A program made the position numbers and the translations under genes. From contig NZ_FXBM01000001.1 in assembly GCF_900177245.1 (NCBI RefSeq), forward strand, positions 992,001-1,056,000: a stretch of 64,000 nt of DNA, in the 5' to 3' direction. The DNA comes from Rathayibacter oskolensis. Its GTDB lineage: Bacteria; Actinomycetota; Actinomycetes; Actinomycetales; Microbacteriaceae. Below the pieces are notes generated by a model, which did no database searches, had not been told where the DNA came from, and was given only the letters and a program-made list of their open reading frames with translations. Numbering within the stretch: the stretch's first letter is position 1; every line of letters starts with the position of its first letter. Shown piece by piece: positions 8,976 to 16,893 of this stretch.

Positions 8976-10085
8976 GTGGCACTCGGAGCGCTGCCCGACT
9001 ACCCCTGGGACCTCATGGGTCCCGTCACCCGGACCGCGGCCGCCCACCCCGACGGGATCGTCGATCTGTCGATCGGATCGCCGGTGGATCCGACGCCCGC
9101 CCCCATCCGCGAGGCCCTGGCACGGGCCACCGACGCCCACTCCTACCCGACGACGGTGGGCACGCCGGCCCTGCGCGAGGCGATCGTCTCCTGGTTCGCC
9201 AGGCGCCGCGGAGTCGACGGCCTCGGTCTCGACGAGGTCCTGCCGACGATCGGCTCGAAGGAGCTGGTGGCGTGGCTCCCGCTCCTGCTCGGCCTCGGCG
9301 CCGGCGACGTCGTGGTCCATCCCCGGGCCGCCTACCCCACCTACGCCATGGGCGCCGCGATCGCGGGTGCCGAGGTGCTCGCCTCCGACGACCCCGACGA
9401 GTGGCCGGAGTCGACCCGCCTCGTCTGGCTGAACTCGCCCGGCAACCCCGACGGCGCGGTGCTCGACGTGCCCGCGCTGCGGCGTGCGGTCGAGCGCGCG
9501 CGCGAGCTCGGTGCCGTCATCGCGGGCGACGAGTGCTACGCGGAGCTCGGCTGGGACGGGCGCTGGGCGCACGAGCCGATCCCGAGCATCCTCGACCCGC
9601 GCGTCGTCGGCGAGGAGCGCAGCGGCGTCCTCGGCGTCTACTCGCTCAGCAAGCAGTCCAACCTCGCCGGCTACCGCGCCGCCTTCGTCGCCGGTGACCG
9701 TGCCCTGATCGAGCGGCTCGTCACCGTGCGCAAGCACGCGGGCATGATGGTGCCGGCGCCCCTCCAGGAGGCGATGATCGTCGCCCTCGGCGACGACGCG
9801 CACGTGGCCGAGCAGAAGGAGCGCTACCGGTCGCGCCGCGACGTGCTCCGTCCTGCTCTCGAGGCGGCCGGCTTCCGGATCGATCGGAGCGAGGCGGGGC
9901 TCTACCTCTGGGTGACCGAGGGGAGACCGGCGTGGGAGTCGATCGAGCGCCTCGCGCGGATCGGCGTGCTCGCGGGCCCCGGGGTCTTCTACGGTGAGCA
10001 CTCGGCCGAGCACGTGAGGCTCTCGTTGACCGCCTCCGACGAGCGGATCGCCGCCGCGGCGGCCCGCCTCGCCGTCGGTCTCTGA
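8976..10085 (+). CDS. dapC: Succinyldiaminopimelate aminotransferase (class I/II)
   Basis: A 369-residue PLP enzyme that converts N-succinyl-2-amino-6-ketopimelate to N-succinyl-diaminopimelate in the succinylase route to lysine and peptidoglycan. The PLP lysine is K226 in YSLSKQSNLAGYR, with a conserved LNSPGNPDG segment before it. The GTG at 8976 is chosen because MALGALPDYPWDLMGP-type N-termini mark the family and the frame upstream is a shadow of fdxA. The pairing fdxA-dapC is common in actinobacteria; dapD and dapE lie about 2-3 kb downstream. Confidence 0.93.
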   Translation: MALGALPDYPWDLMGPVTRTAAAHPDGIVDLSIGSPVDPTPAPIREALARATDAHSYPTTVGTPALREAIVSWFARRRGVDGLGLDEVLPTIGSKELVAWLPLLLGLGAGDVVVHPRAAYPTYAMGAAIAGAEVLASDDPDEWPESTRLVWLNSPGNPDGAVLDVPALRRAVERARELGAVIAGDECYAELGWDGRWAHEPIPSILDPRVVGEERSGVLGVYSLSKQSNLAGYRAAFVAGDRALIERLVTVRKHAGMMVPAPLQEAMIVALGDDAHVAEQKERYRSRRDVLRPALEAAGFRIDRSEAGLYLWVTEGRPAWESIERLARIGVLAGPGVFYGEHSAEHVRLSLTASDERIAAAAARLAVGL

Positions 10086-10180
10086 GGCCCGCCGCGCGGC
10101 TCCGACGGCCGTGCCTGGCGGGTTCCCACAAGTACTCGCGGGGAGCACTGAGCGGTGTCACTGTTCCCCCGCTTTGCCCA

Positions 10181-10186
10181 TAGGCT
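10181..10186 (+). promoter_or_regulatory. Possible gltA -10 (TAGGCT)
   Basis: TAGGCT fits TANNNT and would give a leader of about 110 nt before gltA. No convincing -35. Confidence 0.4.
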
Positions 10187-10304
10187 GTATGCGGTTCGGT
10201 CGACGTCGCCTCACACGGCCCCGGCTGCTCCACCATCCAGACCCGGCGCCGCCCGCCCCGCGCGAGCGTGTGCAGGAGTGCGACGAGACGACCTGGGAGG
10301 CGTT

Positions 10305-11696
10305 GTGACCGAATCCGGCACGCAGAGCGACGGAACCGCGACGGTGGAGACGCCCGAGCCCGCCACGGAGAGCGCGCAGGCGGCGGTCGAGCCCGGAACG
10401 ACGGGGGAGCAGCCCCCGATCGAGAAGGTCACCCTGACGTTCGGCGATCGCACGGCCGAGTTCCCCGTGCTGCGCAGCGTCGACGGAGCCTCGAGCATCG
10501 ACTTCTCGACGCTGTCGAAGCAGACCGGATTCATGTCGCTCGACTACGGCTTCGTGAACACCGCGGCCACCAAGTCCCGCATCACCTACATCGACGGCGA
10601 CCAGGGCATCCTCCGCTACCGCGGCTACCCGATCGAAGAGGTCGCCACCAGCGCGACCTACCTCGAGGTCGCATGGCTCCTCATCTACGGCGAGCTTCCC
10701 ACGCCCGACGAGCTCTCCGGCTTCGACGAGCGGATCCGGCGGCACACCCTCCTGCACGAGGATCTCAAGCGCTTCTTCGACGCCCTCCCGCACAGCGCCC
10801 ACCCGATGTCCGTGCTCTCGGCCGGCGTCTCCGCACTGTCCACCTACTACGAGGACAGCTCGAACCCGAAGGACCCGGAGGCGGTCGAGCTCACCACGAT
10901 CCGCCTGCTCGCGAAGCTGCCGGTGATGGCGGCCTACGCCCACAAGAAGAGCATCGGGCAGGCGTTCCTCTACCCCGACAACTCACTGAGCTTCGTCGAC
11001 AACTTCCTCCGCCTGAACTTCGGCACCATGGCCGAGCCGTACGAGATCGACCCCGTCCTCTCGAAGGCGCTCGACCGCCTCCTGATCCTGCACGAGGACC
11101 ACGAGCAGAACGCGTCGACGTCGACGGTCCGCCTCGTCGGCTCCACGGAGTCGAACCTCTACGCGTCGGTCTCGGCAGGCATCAACGCGCTGTTCGGCCC
11201 GCTGCACGGCGGAGCGAACGAGGCCGTGCTCACCATGCTCGGCCGCATCCGCGAGTCGGGCGAGAGCGTGCAGACCTTCGTCGAGCGGGTGAAGAACAAG
11301 GAGGAGGGCGTGCGCCTGATGGGCTTCGGCCACCGGGTCTACAAGAACTACGACCCGCGCGCGAAGCTGGTCAAGGAGAGCGCATCCGAGGTCCTGCAGG
11401 CGCTCGGCGTGAAGGACCCGCTCCTCGACATCGCGATGGAGCTCGAGGCCCTCGCTCTCGAGGACGACTACTTCAAGGAGCGTCGCCTCTATCCGAACGT
11501 CGACTTCTACACCGGCGTGATCTACAAGGCGATGGGCTTCCCGACGCGGATGTTCACCGTGCTGTTCGCCATCGGCCGCCTCCCGGGCTGGATCGCGCAC
11601 TGGCGTGAGATGAACATCGACAAGCAGACGAAGATCGGCCGCCCCCAGCAGCTCTACATCGGCGCCCCCGAGCGCCACTGGCCGTCCGACCGCTGA
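10305..11696 (+). CDS. gltA: Citrate synthase
   Basis: A 463-residue cytosolic enzyme condensing acetyl-CoA with oxaloacetate at entry to the TCA cycle. The catalytic triad is visible as H301 (GPLHGGAN), H343 (GFGHRVYK) and D400 (NVDFYTG). It is about 30 residues longer than usual because of an acidic, low-complexity N-terminus (TESGTQSDGTATVETPEP and on). The GTG at 10305 has GGGAGG 4 nt before it; the frame extends upstream to 10155 but without family similarity. Confidence 0.96.
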   Translation: MTESGTQSDGTATVETPEPATESAQAAVEPGTTGEQPPIEKVTLTFGDRTAEFPVLRSVDGASSIDFSTLSKQTGFMSLDYGFVNTAATKSRITYIDGDQGILRYRGYPIEEVATSATYLEVAWLLIYGELPTPDELSGFDERIRRHTLLHEDLKRFFDALPHSAHPMSVLSAGVSALSTYYEDSSNPKDPEAVELTTIRLLAKLPVMAAYAHKKSIGQAFLYPDNSLSFVDNFLRLNFGTMAEPYEIDPVLSKALDRLLILHEDHEQNASTSTVRLVGSTESNLYASVSAGINALFGPLHGGANEAVLTMLGRIRESGESVQTFVERVKNKEEGVRLMGFGHRVYKNYDPRAKLVKESASEVLQALGVKDPLLDIAMELEALALEDDYFKERRLYPNVDFYTGVIYKAMGFPTRMFTVLFAIGRLPGWIAHWREMNIDKQTKIGRPQQLYIGAPERHWPSDR

Positions 11697-11705
11697 GCCG
11701 GAGGC

Positions 11706-11804
11706 GGGTCTCGATACGCCCCTCCGGGGCCACCCGACGAGAAGGCGGGCGGGAGGCTTCCCCTTGCTGATCGAGTAGCCCGCGCCGCGGGCGCATCGGG
11801 ATCC
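11706..11804. repeat. Two inverted copies of a dispersed intergenic repeat
   Basis: Bases 11765-11804 (CTGATCGAGTAGCCCGCG then GCGGGCGCATCGGGATC) closely match 35197-35236, with about 7 differences in 42. Bases 11706-11732 are an inverted copy of its second half (GGGTCTCGATACGCCCC). The element lies between the convergent genes gltA and dapD and may help end both transcripts. Similar GTCTCGATACGC-type elements are scattered in Microbacteriaceae genomes. Confidence 0.7.
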
Positions 11805-11837
11805 GCGCCGGCCGAGGGCGCGGACCCTGCTCGAGCG

Positions 11838-12830
11838 TCAGGCGTGCAGCGCCGTGTTCAGCTCGATCCCCGCGCCGGTGCGCGGCAGCACCTCGACCGC
11901 TCCGCTGAGCGAGTTGCGGCGGAACAGCAGGTTCGGCACCCCCGACAGCTCGACGGCCTTCACCGTCTGCGGCCGCCCGTCGGCGCGCGGGGCGCCGCCG
12001 ACCACGACGACCTTGGTCCCGGCGGTGACGTAGAGCCCGGCCTCGACGACGGTGTCGTCGCCGATCGAGATTCCGATCCCCGAGTTCGCCCCGAGGAGCG
12101 CGCGTGCGCCGATCGAGATCCGCTGCACGCCTCCGCCCGAGAGGGTGCCCATGATCGAGGCGCCGCCGCCGATGTCGGAGCCGTCGCCGACGACCACTCC
12201 CTGCGAGATGCGCCCCTCGACCATCGAGCTGCCGAGCGTGCCGGCGTTGAAGTTCACGAACCCCTCGTGCATGACCGTGGTGCCGGGCGCGAGGTGAGCG
12301 CCGAGCCGCACGCGAGAGGTGTCGGCGATGCGCACCTTCGCGGGAGTCACGTAGTCGGTCAGCCTCGGGAACTTGTCGATGCCGGCGGCCTGGATCCCGT
12401 GGCGTCGGAGCGACGGGCGGAGCCGCGTGAACGACTCCGGCGACACCGGTCCCGCGTTGGTCCAGACCACGGTCGGCAGGTGCGCGAAGACGCCGTCGAG
12501 CGAGACGGTGTTGGGCTTCACGAGGAGGTGCGAGAGCAGGTGCAGCCGGAGGTAGGCGTCCGGAGTCGACGCGGGAGGCGCCTGGGTGTCGATCTGCAGG
12601 GTCACCACGTCGATGCGGACCTCGCGCCGCGGGTCCTCGCCCGCGAGCGCCTCGAACTCGGCCGGGACGATCCACGGGTCGCGACCGGCGGGGATCGCGC
12701 CGAGGCGCGGCTCCGGGAACCACGTGTCGAGGACGGTGCCGTCCGAGGCGATCGTGGCCAGCCCGTAGCCCCAGGCCGACGCGGGTGCGGAGGTGGGCAC
12801 GGCGGAGTCTGCGGAGTGCTCGGGGGTCAT
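11838..12830 (-). CDS. dapD: 2,3,4,5-tetrahydropyridine-2,6-dicarboxylate N-succinyltransferase
   Basis: A 330-residue actinobacterial-type DapD, which succinylates tetrahydrodipicolinate in lysine/DAP synthesis. An N-terminal alpha/beta domain is followed by a left-handed beta-helix of hexapeptide repeats (SRVRLGAHLAPGTTV, GRISQGVVVGDGSDIGGG, RISIGARALLGANSGIGI). ATG start 6 nt after TACCCT, so leaderless. Divergent from dapE across 44 bp. Confidence 0.95.
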   Translation of the reverse strand: MTPEHSADSAVPTSAPASAWGYGLATIASDGTVLDTWFPEPRLGAIPAGRDPWIVPAEFEALAGEDPRREVRIDVVTLQIDTQAPPASTPDAYLRLHLLSHLLVKPNTVSLDGVFAHLPTVVWTNAGPVSPESFTRLRPSLRRHGIQAAGIDKFPRLTDYVTPAKVRIADTSRVRLGAHLAPGTTVMHEGFVNFNAGTLGSSMVEGRISQGVVVGDGSDIGGGASIMGTLSGGGVQRISIGARALLGANSGIGISIGDDTVVEAGLYVTAGTKVVVVGGAPRADGRPQTVKAVELSGVPNLLFRRNSLSGAVEVLPRTGAGIELNTALHA

Positions 12831-12836
12831 GCGCTC

Positions 12837-12867
12837 AGGGTAGCGCGGCGGGCGCGGCGGGTAGCCT
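12837..12867. promoter_or_regulatory. Overlapping divergent dapD/dapE promoters
   Basis: The dapD -10 TACCCT (minus strand, 12837-12842) and the dapE -10 TAGCCT (plus strand, 12862-12867) end 6 and 7 nt from their ATGs. Only 44 bp separate the two start codons, so each -10 lies in the other's -35 zone. Simultaneous occupation by polymerase looks impossible. Confidence 0.6.
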
Positions 12868-12874
12868 GGGACGC

Positions 12875-13984
12875 ATGGCCGCTCCGACCTCCGCCGCTCC
12901 CGCCGTCGCGGCGCTGGATCTCCGCTCCGATCCGATCGCTCTGACGCGGGTGCTCTGCGACATCCCCTCGGTGTCCGGAGACGAGGCCGCTCTCGCGGAC
13001 GCCGTCGAGCTCGCCGTCCGCGCCCTCGATCACCTCGAGGTCGTCCGCGACGGCGACACCGTCGTCGCGCGGACGCACCTCGGCCGCTCGCAGCGGGTCG
13101 TGATCGCCGGGCACCTCGACACCGTGCCCGTCAACGACAACCTGCCGGTCCGCTCCGAGACCCTCGACGGCGTCGAGCACCTCGTGGGCCGGGGCACCGT
13201 CGACATGAAGGCCGGAGTCGCGGTGCAGCTCGTGCTCGCCGCGGAGCTCGTCGACCCGGCCGTCGACATCACCTGGATGTGGTACGACAACGAGGAGGTC
13301 GCCTCCGACCTGAACGGCCTCGGCAGACTGGCCCGCCGGCGCCCCGACCTCTTCGCCGCCGACTTCGCGATCCTCGGAGAGCCGACGAGCGCCGAGGTCG
13401 AGGGAGGCTGCAACGGCACCGTCCGCGTCGACGTCGTCACGCGCGGGGTGCGCGCCCACTCCGCCCGCAGCTGGGTCGGCGAGAACGCGATCCACGCCGC
13501 CGCCCCGATCCTCGGCCGGCTGGCCGGCTACGTGCCGCGCGCGGTCGAGGTCGACGGCCTGGTCTACCGGGAGGGCGTGAACGCCGTCCGCATCTCGGGG
13601 GGAGTGGCCGGCAACGTCGTCCCCGATCTGTGCACGGTGCACGTCAACTACCGCTTCGCCCCCGATCGCAGCGGCGCGGAGGCGGTGGAGCACCTCCGCG
13701 AGCTCTTCGAGGGCTTCGAGGTCGAGGTCGTCGATCTCGCGGAGGGCGCGCGTCCCGGCCTCGACGCCCCGCTCGCGCAGCAGTTCCTCCTCGCGGTGGG
13801 CGCGGAGGCCAAGCCGAAGTACGGCTGGACGGACGTCGCCCGCTTCTCGGCGATGGGTGTCCCCGCGGTCAACTACGGTCCGGGCGACCCGCTGAGGGCT
13901 CACGCCGACGACGAGCGGGTGGCGGTCGACGAGATCACGGCCTGCGCCGCGGGCCTGCGCCGCTGGCTGAGCGGTCCGGCGTGA
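12875..13984 (+). CDS. dapE: Succinyl-diaminopimelate desuccinylase
   Basis: A 369-residue M20-family zinc peptidase-like enzyme releasing succinate from N-succinyl-LL-DAP. Visible motifs are GHLDTVP (first metal His/Asp), GRGTVDMKAGVA, the catalytic YDNEEVA glutamates, LGEPTSAEVEGGCNG, and a late GPGDPLRAHADDE metal/substrate region. The ATG at 12875 lies 7 nt after TAGCCT. Its stop overlaps the start of the next gene (GTGA). Confidence 0.95.
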   Translation: MAAPTSAAPAVAALDLRSDPIALTRVLCDIPSVSGDEAALADAVELAVRALDHLEVVRDGDTVVARTHLGRSQRVVIAGHLDTVPVNDNLPVRSETLDGVEHLVGRGTVDMKAGVAVQLVLAAELVDPAVDITWMWYDNEEVASDLNGLGRLARRRPDLFAADFAILGEPTSAEVEGGCNGTVRVDVVTRGVRAHSARSWVGENAIHAAAPILGRLAGYVPRAVEVDGLVYREGVNAVRISGGVAGNVVPDLCTVHVNYRFAPDRSGAEAVEHLRELFEGFEVEVVDLAEGARPGLDAPLAQQFLLAVGAEAKPKYGWTDVARFSAMGVPAVNYGPGDPLRAHADDERVAVDEITACAAGLRRWLSGPA

Positions 13985-15204
13985 GCGCCGTGGCTGCGAC
14001 GCCCTCGGTGCGACGGAGGGCGAGGCTGCGGCTGGTGCCGTGGTGGGTGCGCGTCCTCGCCGTCTACCTGCTGACCCGCGCGGTCACGACGGTGATCCTG
14101 CTCGGGTTCGCCGCGAACCAGGCGCAGAACTCCTGGACCGGGCCCTCGCCCTCCTACGTCGACTTCGCGACGATGTGGGACGGCCGCTGGTACGAGATCA
14201 TCGCGACGGCCGGCTACCCCTCCGTGCTCCCCGTCACGGAGGCGGGCGAGATCGGCGAGAACGCCTGGGCCTTCATGCCGATGTACCCGGCCGTCGTGCG
14301 GCTGCTGATGGCCGTCACCGGTCTCGGCTGGGCGACCGCTGCCGTCGCGGTGTCGGTGCTCTGCGGAGCCGCGACCTGCCTCGTGCTCTACCGTCTCTTC
14401 CGGCACTCGCTCAGCGAGGGGCAGTCGCTGGTGGCGGTCCTGCTCTTCTGCGTCGCCCCCACCTCTCCGATGCTCCAGCTCGCGTACGCCGAGTCGATGG
14501 CGATGATGCTGACGGCGATCGTCCTCCTGCTCCTGGTGCGGCGCCGATTCGCCTGGGTGTTCCCGGTCGTGCTCCTGCTGGGCCTGACCCGGCCGAGCGG
14601 TCTCGCCTTCGCCGCGGCGATGGGTCTGTACGTCGTGTACCGGTTCGTGCGCCGTGCGCGCGAGCCGTTCCCGCGCTCCGACTGGCTGCCCGCCGTCGCG
14701 CTGACCGGATGGGGGCTCGTCGTCGGATTCTCGTGGCCGGCGGCGGCGTGGGCCGTCACCGGGTCGCCGACCGCCTACACCGACACGGAGCTCGCGTGGC
14801 GCGCGGCCTACATCGGCTACCAGGAGCTGTTCCCCTTCACGTCGTGGTTCCAGGGCGGCGCCTGGTGGGGGAGCTGGTGGTTCGGCGCGCCCCTGCTGGG
14901 GATCGCGCTCGTCATCGTGCTGGTCGCGGTCTTCGTCGCGATCCTCGCCGCTCCGTGGACGCGGCGCCTCGACCTGTTCAGCCGGGCCTGGGTCGCGGGA
15001 TACGGCGTCTACCTCTTCGCGTTCTTCTTCCCGCAGTCGAGCACGTTCCGGCTCCTCGGACCGATGTTCCCGCTGGTCGGTGCGCTCGCCGTCCCCCGGT
15101 CGCCGCTCTTCCGCGTCACGCTCGTGGCACTCGGGATCCTGGGTCAGATCGGCTGGATCACGATCTGCTGGGCCGTCGACGGATACGACTGGACACCGCC
15201 GTGA
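13981..15204 (+). CDS. PIG-V-like polytopic membrane mannosyltransferase
   Basis: A 407-residue integral membrane protein with about nine to ten hydrophobic segments. The lumenal-type motif WDGRWYEIIATAGYP resembles the acidic first-loop motif of PIG-V and other GT-C polyprenyl-phosphate mannosyltransferases. It likely transfers a sugar from a lipid carrier outside the membrane; acceptor unknown. The GTG overlaps the dapE stop as GTGA, so it is translationally coupled to dapE, a surprising partner for a lysine gene. Confidence 0.75.
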   Translation: MSAVAATPSVRRRARLRLVPWWVRVLAVYLLTRAVTTVILLGFAANQAQNSWTGPSPSYVDFATMWDGRWYEIIATAGYPSVLPVTEAGEIGENAWAFMPMYPAVVRLLMAVTGLGWATAAVAVSVLCGAATCLVLYRLFRHSLSEGQSLVAVLLFCVAPTSPMLQLAYAESMAMMLTAIVLLLLVRRRFAWVFPVVLLLGLTRPSGLAFAAAMGLYVVYRFVRRAREPFPRSDWLPAVALTGWGLVVGFSWPAAAWAVTGSPTAYTDTELAWRAAYIGYQELFPFTSWFQGGAWWGSWWFGAPLLGIALVIVLVAVFVAILAAPWTRRLDLFSRAWVAGYGVYLFAFFFPQSSTFRLLGPMFPLVGALAVPRSPLFRVTLVALGILGQIGWITICWAVDGYDWTPP

Positions 15205-15272
15205 TCCTCGGCGTCCGTCCGCTCCGAGTCGCGTCCTGAGGGCGCACCGGAGCGCGTCCGTACAGGGGCGGA

Positions 15273-15301
15273 TTTCGTGAGGGCCGCGGATGCACGATAA
15301 T
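15273..15301 (+). promoter_or_regulatory. Promoter of the DUF3117 gene
   Basis: A TTTCGT-like -35 at 15273-15278 lies 17 nt before GATAAT (15296-15301). The message would carry a leader of about 23 nt containing GAAAGGGGA as ribosome site. Confidence 0.5.
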
Positions 15302-15330
15302 AGAGGGATACGTCACGAAAGGGGAACTCT

Positions 15331-15504
15331 ATGGCGGCCATGAAGCCGAGGACCGGAGACGGACCGATGGAGGCTGTTAAGGAGGGGCGACTCATCGTCG
15401 TGCGCGTTCCGCTCGAAGGAGGCGGACGCCTCGTCGTCTCGGTCAACGATGCAGAGGCGAGAGAACTCCACGACGCACTCGCGTCAGTGGTGGCACCAGC
15501 CTGA
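15331..15504 (+). CDS. DUF3117 small protein
   Basis: A 57-residue protein beginning MAAMKPRTGDGPMEAVKEGR and ending near DALASVVAPA. This is the small DUF3117 family, highly conserved in actinobacteria and of unknown function. The GAAAGGGGA ribosome site is well placed before the ATG. It is a single gene closed by a strong hairpin, with its own promoter. Confidence 0.92.
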   Translation: MAAMKPRTGDGPMEAVKEGRLIVVRVPLEGGGRLVVSVNDAEARELHDALASVVAPA

Positions 15505-15517
15505 TCTGCTCCATCGA

Positions 15518-15550
15518 GAACGCCCGTCGCACCCCGTGCGGCGGGCGTTC
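15518..15550 (+). terminator. Strong hairpin terminator after DUF3117
   Basis: A 15-bp stem (15518-15532 with 15536-15550, one G-U pair) closes on a CCC loop 13 nt after the stop. The convergent methyltransferase ends 44 nt further on, so it may act both ways. Confidence 0.85.
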
Positions 15551-15594
15551 CCTCGTTCCCGGGGTCCGTTCGCCCCGCGAGGGCGGCGTGCCGT

Positions 15595-16227
15595 TCAGGC
15601 GCGGCGCTTGTTCGCCTGAAGCAGGCCGTCGCCGATCGGGGACAGGACGCTGACCACGGCAGGCGACGCGCAGACCTCGGCGACCAGTGTTCTGAAGGCG
15701 GAGGCGATCTCGTCGCGCTGGGCGGGGTTGGAGACCCGACCGCGCCAGAGCGCGTGCGGGACGAGGACGGTGCCACCCGGCCGCACGAGACGCAGGGCGT
15801 GCTCGACGTTCTCGATGACCTGCAGCGGATCGCCGTCGACGAAGACGATGTCGTAGGAGTTCTCGTTCATCCGGGGGAGGACCTCGAGCGCACGACCGGG
15901 GATGAGCCGCAGCCGGTTCGGGGAGATGCCCGCCTCGTGGAACTGCGCCCGCGCGTGCTGCTGGTGCACCGCCTCCGAATCGATGGAGGTGAGCATCGCC
16001 TCGGGTGCCCCGTCGAGGAGCCAGAGCCCGCTGACCCCGGTGCCCGTGCCGATCTCGATGATGGAGGTCGCTCGAGCCGCCGCGGCGACGAGGGCGGACT
16101 GCGCGCCGATGGAGGGGGAGACCGCATCGATGCCCAGCTCGACCGAGAGCCGACGGGCCGAGGCGATCGCCTCCGGCTCGACGATGGCGTCCTCGGCGTA
16201 CTTCCAGTTGGCATCCTTGTCGGACAC
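15595..16227 (-). CDS. O-methyltransferase (class I, SAM-dependent)
   Basis: A 210-residue methyltransferase of the caffeoyl-CoA OMT-like family. The SAM motif I is SIIEIGTGTGVSGLWL, motif II is MLTSIDSEAVHQQHAR, and the acidic metal/SAM motif is YDIVFVDGDP. Substrate unknown; Rv1220c-type homologues sit near DUF3117 and tat/mrp genes in actinobacteria. GTG start preceded by GAGAGGAAG. Divergent from tatB. Confidence 0.9.
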   Translation of the reverse strand: MSDKDANWKYAEDAIVEPEAIASARRLSVELGIDAVSPSIGAQSALVAAAARATSIIEIGTGTGVSGLWLLDGAPEAMLTSIDSEAVHQQHARAQFHEAGISPNRLRLIPGRALEVLPRMNENSYDIVFVDGDPLQVIENVEHALRLVRPGGTVLVPHALWRGRVSNPAQRDEIASAFRTLVAEVCASPAVVSVLSPIGDGLLQANKRRA

Positions 16228-16322
16228 GGATGGACTTCCTCTCGTCGGTGCGCCGGCGGATCGCGCCTGCGTTTTGCCAGGTTACGGTGGCGCGCAGGGT
16301 CGGTGACGCAGGCGCGGCGGGT

Positions 16323-16328
16323 TACTCT
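16323..16328 (+). promoter_or_regulatory. Leaderless-type -10 (TACTCT) of tatB
   Basis: TACTCT ends 6 nt before the GTG at 16335. Confidence 0.5.
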
Positions 16329-16334
16329 TGTCTC

Positions 16335-16814
16335 GTGTTCGGTTTGACGTTCGACAAGCTCCTCATCATCGGAGTGATCGCCGTCTTCGTGCTGGGCCCC
16401 GACCGCCTCCCGCACTACGCCGCGCAGCTCGGCCAGCTCGTGCGCAAGGTGCGCGGGTTCGCCACGCAGGCGCGCGAGCGGGTCAAGGACGAGATGGGCG
16501 AGGAGTTCGACGAGGTCGACTGGCGCAAGCTCGATCCCCGTCAGTACGACCCGCGCCGCATCATCCGCGACGCCCTCCTCGAGGACGACGAGCCCGCTCC
16601 GCGGGTGAAGCCGCCGACCGCCGTCGCCGCTTCGGTCAGTACCGCTTCGGTCGGTACCGCTTCGGTCGGTACCGCTTCGGCCGGTACCGCAGCAGCGGGC
16701 ACCGCGGCCGCCGGCTCGAAGCAGGACAGCTACTACACGGCGATGAAGCGCTCAGCGGTAGCGGGGCAGCTCTCCACGGTCGCGCCTCCGCCGATCGACT
16801 CCGAGGCCACCTAG
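16335..16814 (+). CDS. tatB: Sec-independent translocase subunit TatB
   Basis: A 159-residue TatB. It has an N-terminal membrane helix (LTFDKLLIIGVIAVFVLGPDRLP), the GPDRLP hinge, and an amphipathic charged helix (LGQLVRKVRGFATQARERVKDEMG). A disordered C-terminal tail contains four to five ASVGT pentapeptides encoded by a 15-bp tandem repeat. TatB receives twin-arginine substrates; EfeB and the two beta-helix proteins in this window carry such signals. The GTG at 16335 gives the proper N-terminus (VFGLTFDKLL). Confidence 0.92.
   Translation: MFGLTFDKLLIIGVIAVFVLGPDRLPHYAAQLGQLVRKVRGFATQARERVKDEMGEEFDEVDWRKLDPRQYDPRRIIRDALLEDDEPAPRVKPPTAVAASVSTASVGTASVGTASAGTAAAGTAAAGSKQDSYYTAMKRSAVAGQLSTVAPPPIDSEAT
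16629..16703 (+). repeat. 15-bp tandem repeat inside tatB
   Basis: GCTTCGGTCGGTACC and close variants occur four times in tandem (16629-16688) with a degenerate fifth (16689-16703), encoding ASVGT-like pentapeptides. Copy number probably varies between strains. Confidence 0.85.
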
Positions 16815-16819
16815 CCCTT

Positions 16820-16834
16820 CCGCCGTGACGGCGG
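16820..16834. terminator. Small hairpin between convergent tatB and mrp
   Basis: CCGCCG (16820-16825) pairs with CGGCGG (16829-16834) around TGA, 6 nt after the tatB stop. Short, so weak. Confidence 0.35.
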
Positions 16835-16893
16835 GTTCGGTGCGGCGGTCGGCGCAGTGTCTGCCGGTGCACGAGTGGTCGATCCGTCGGCGC

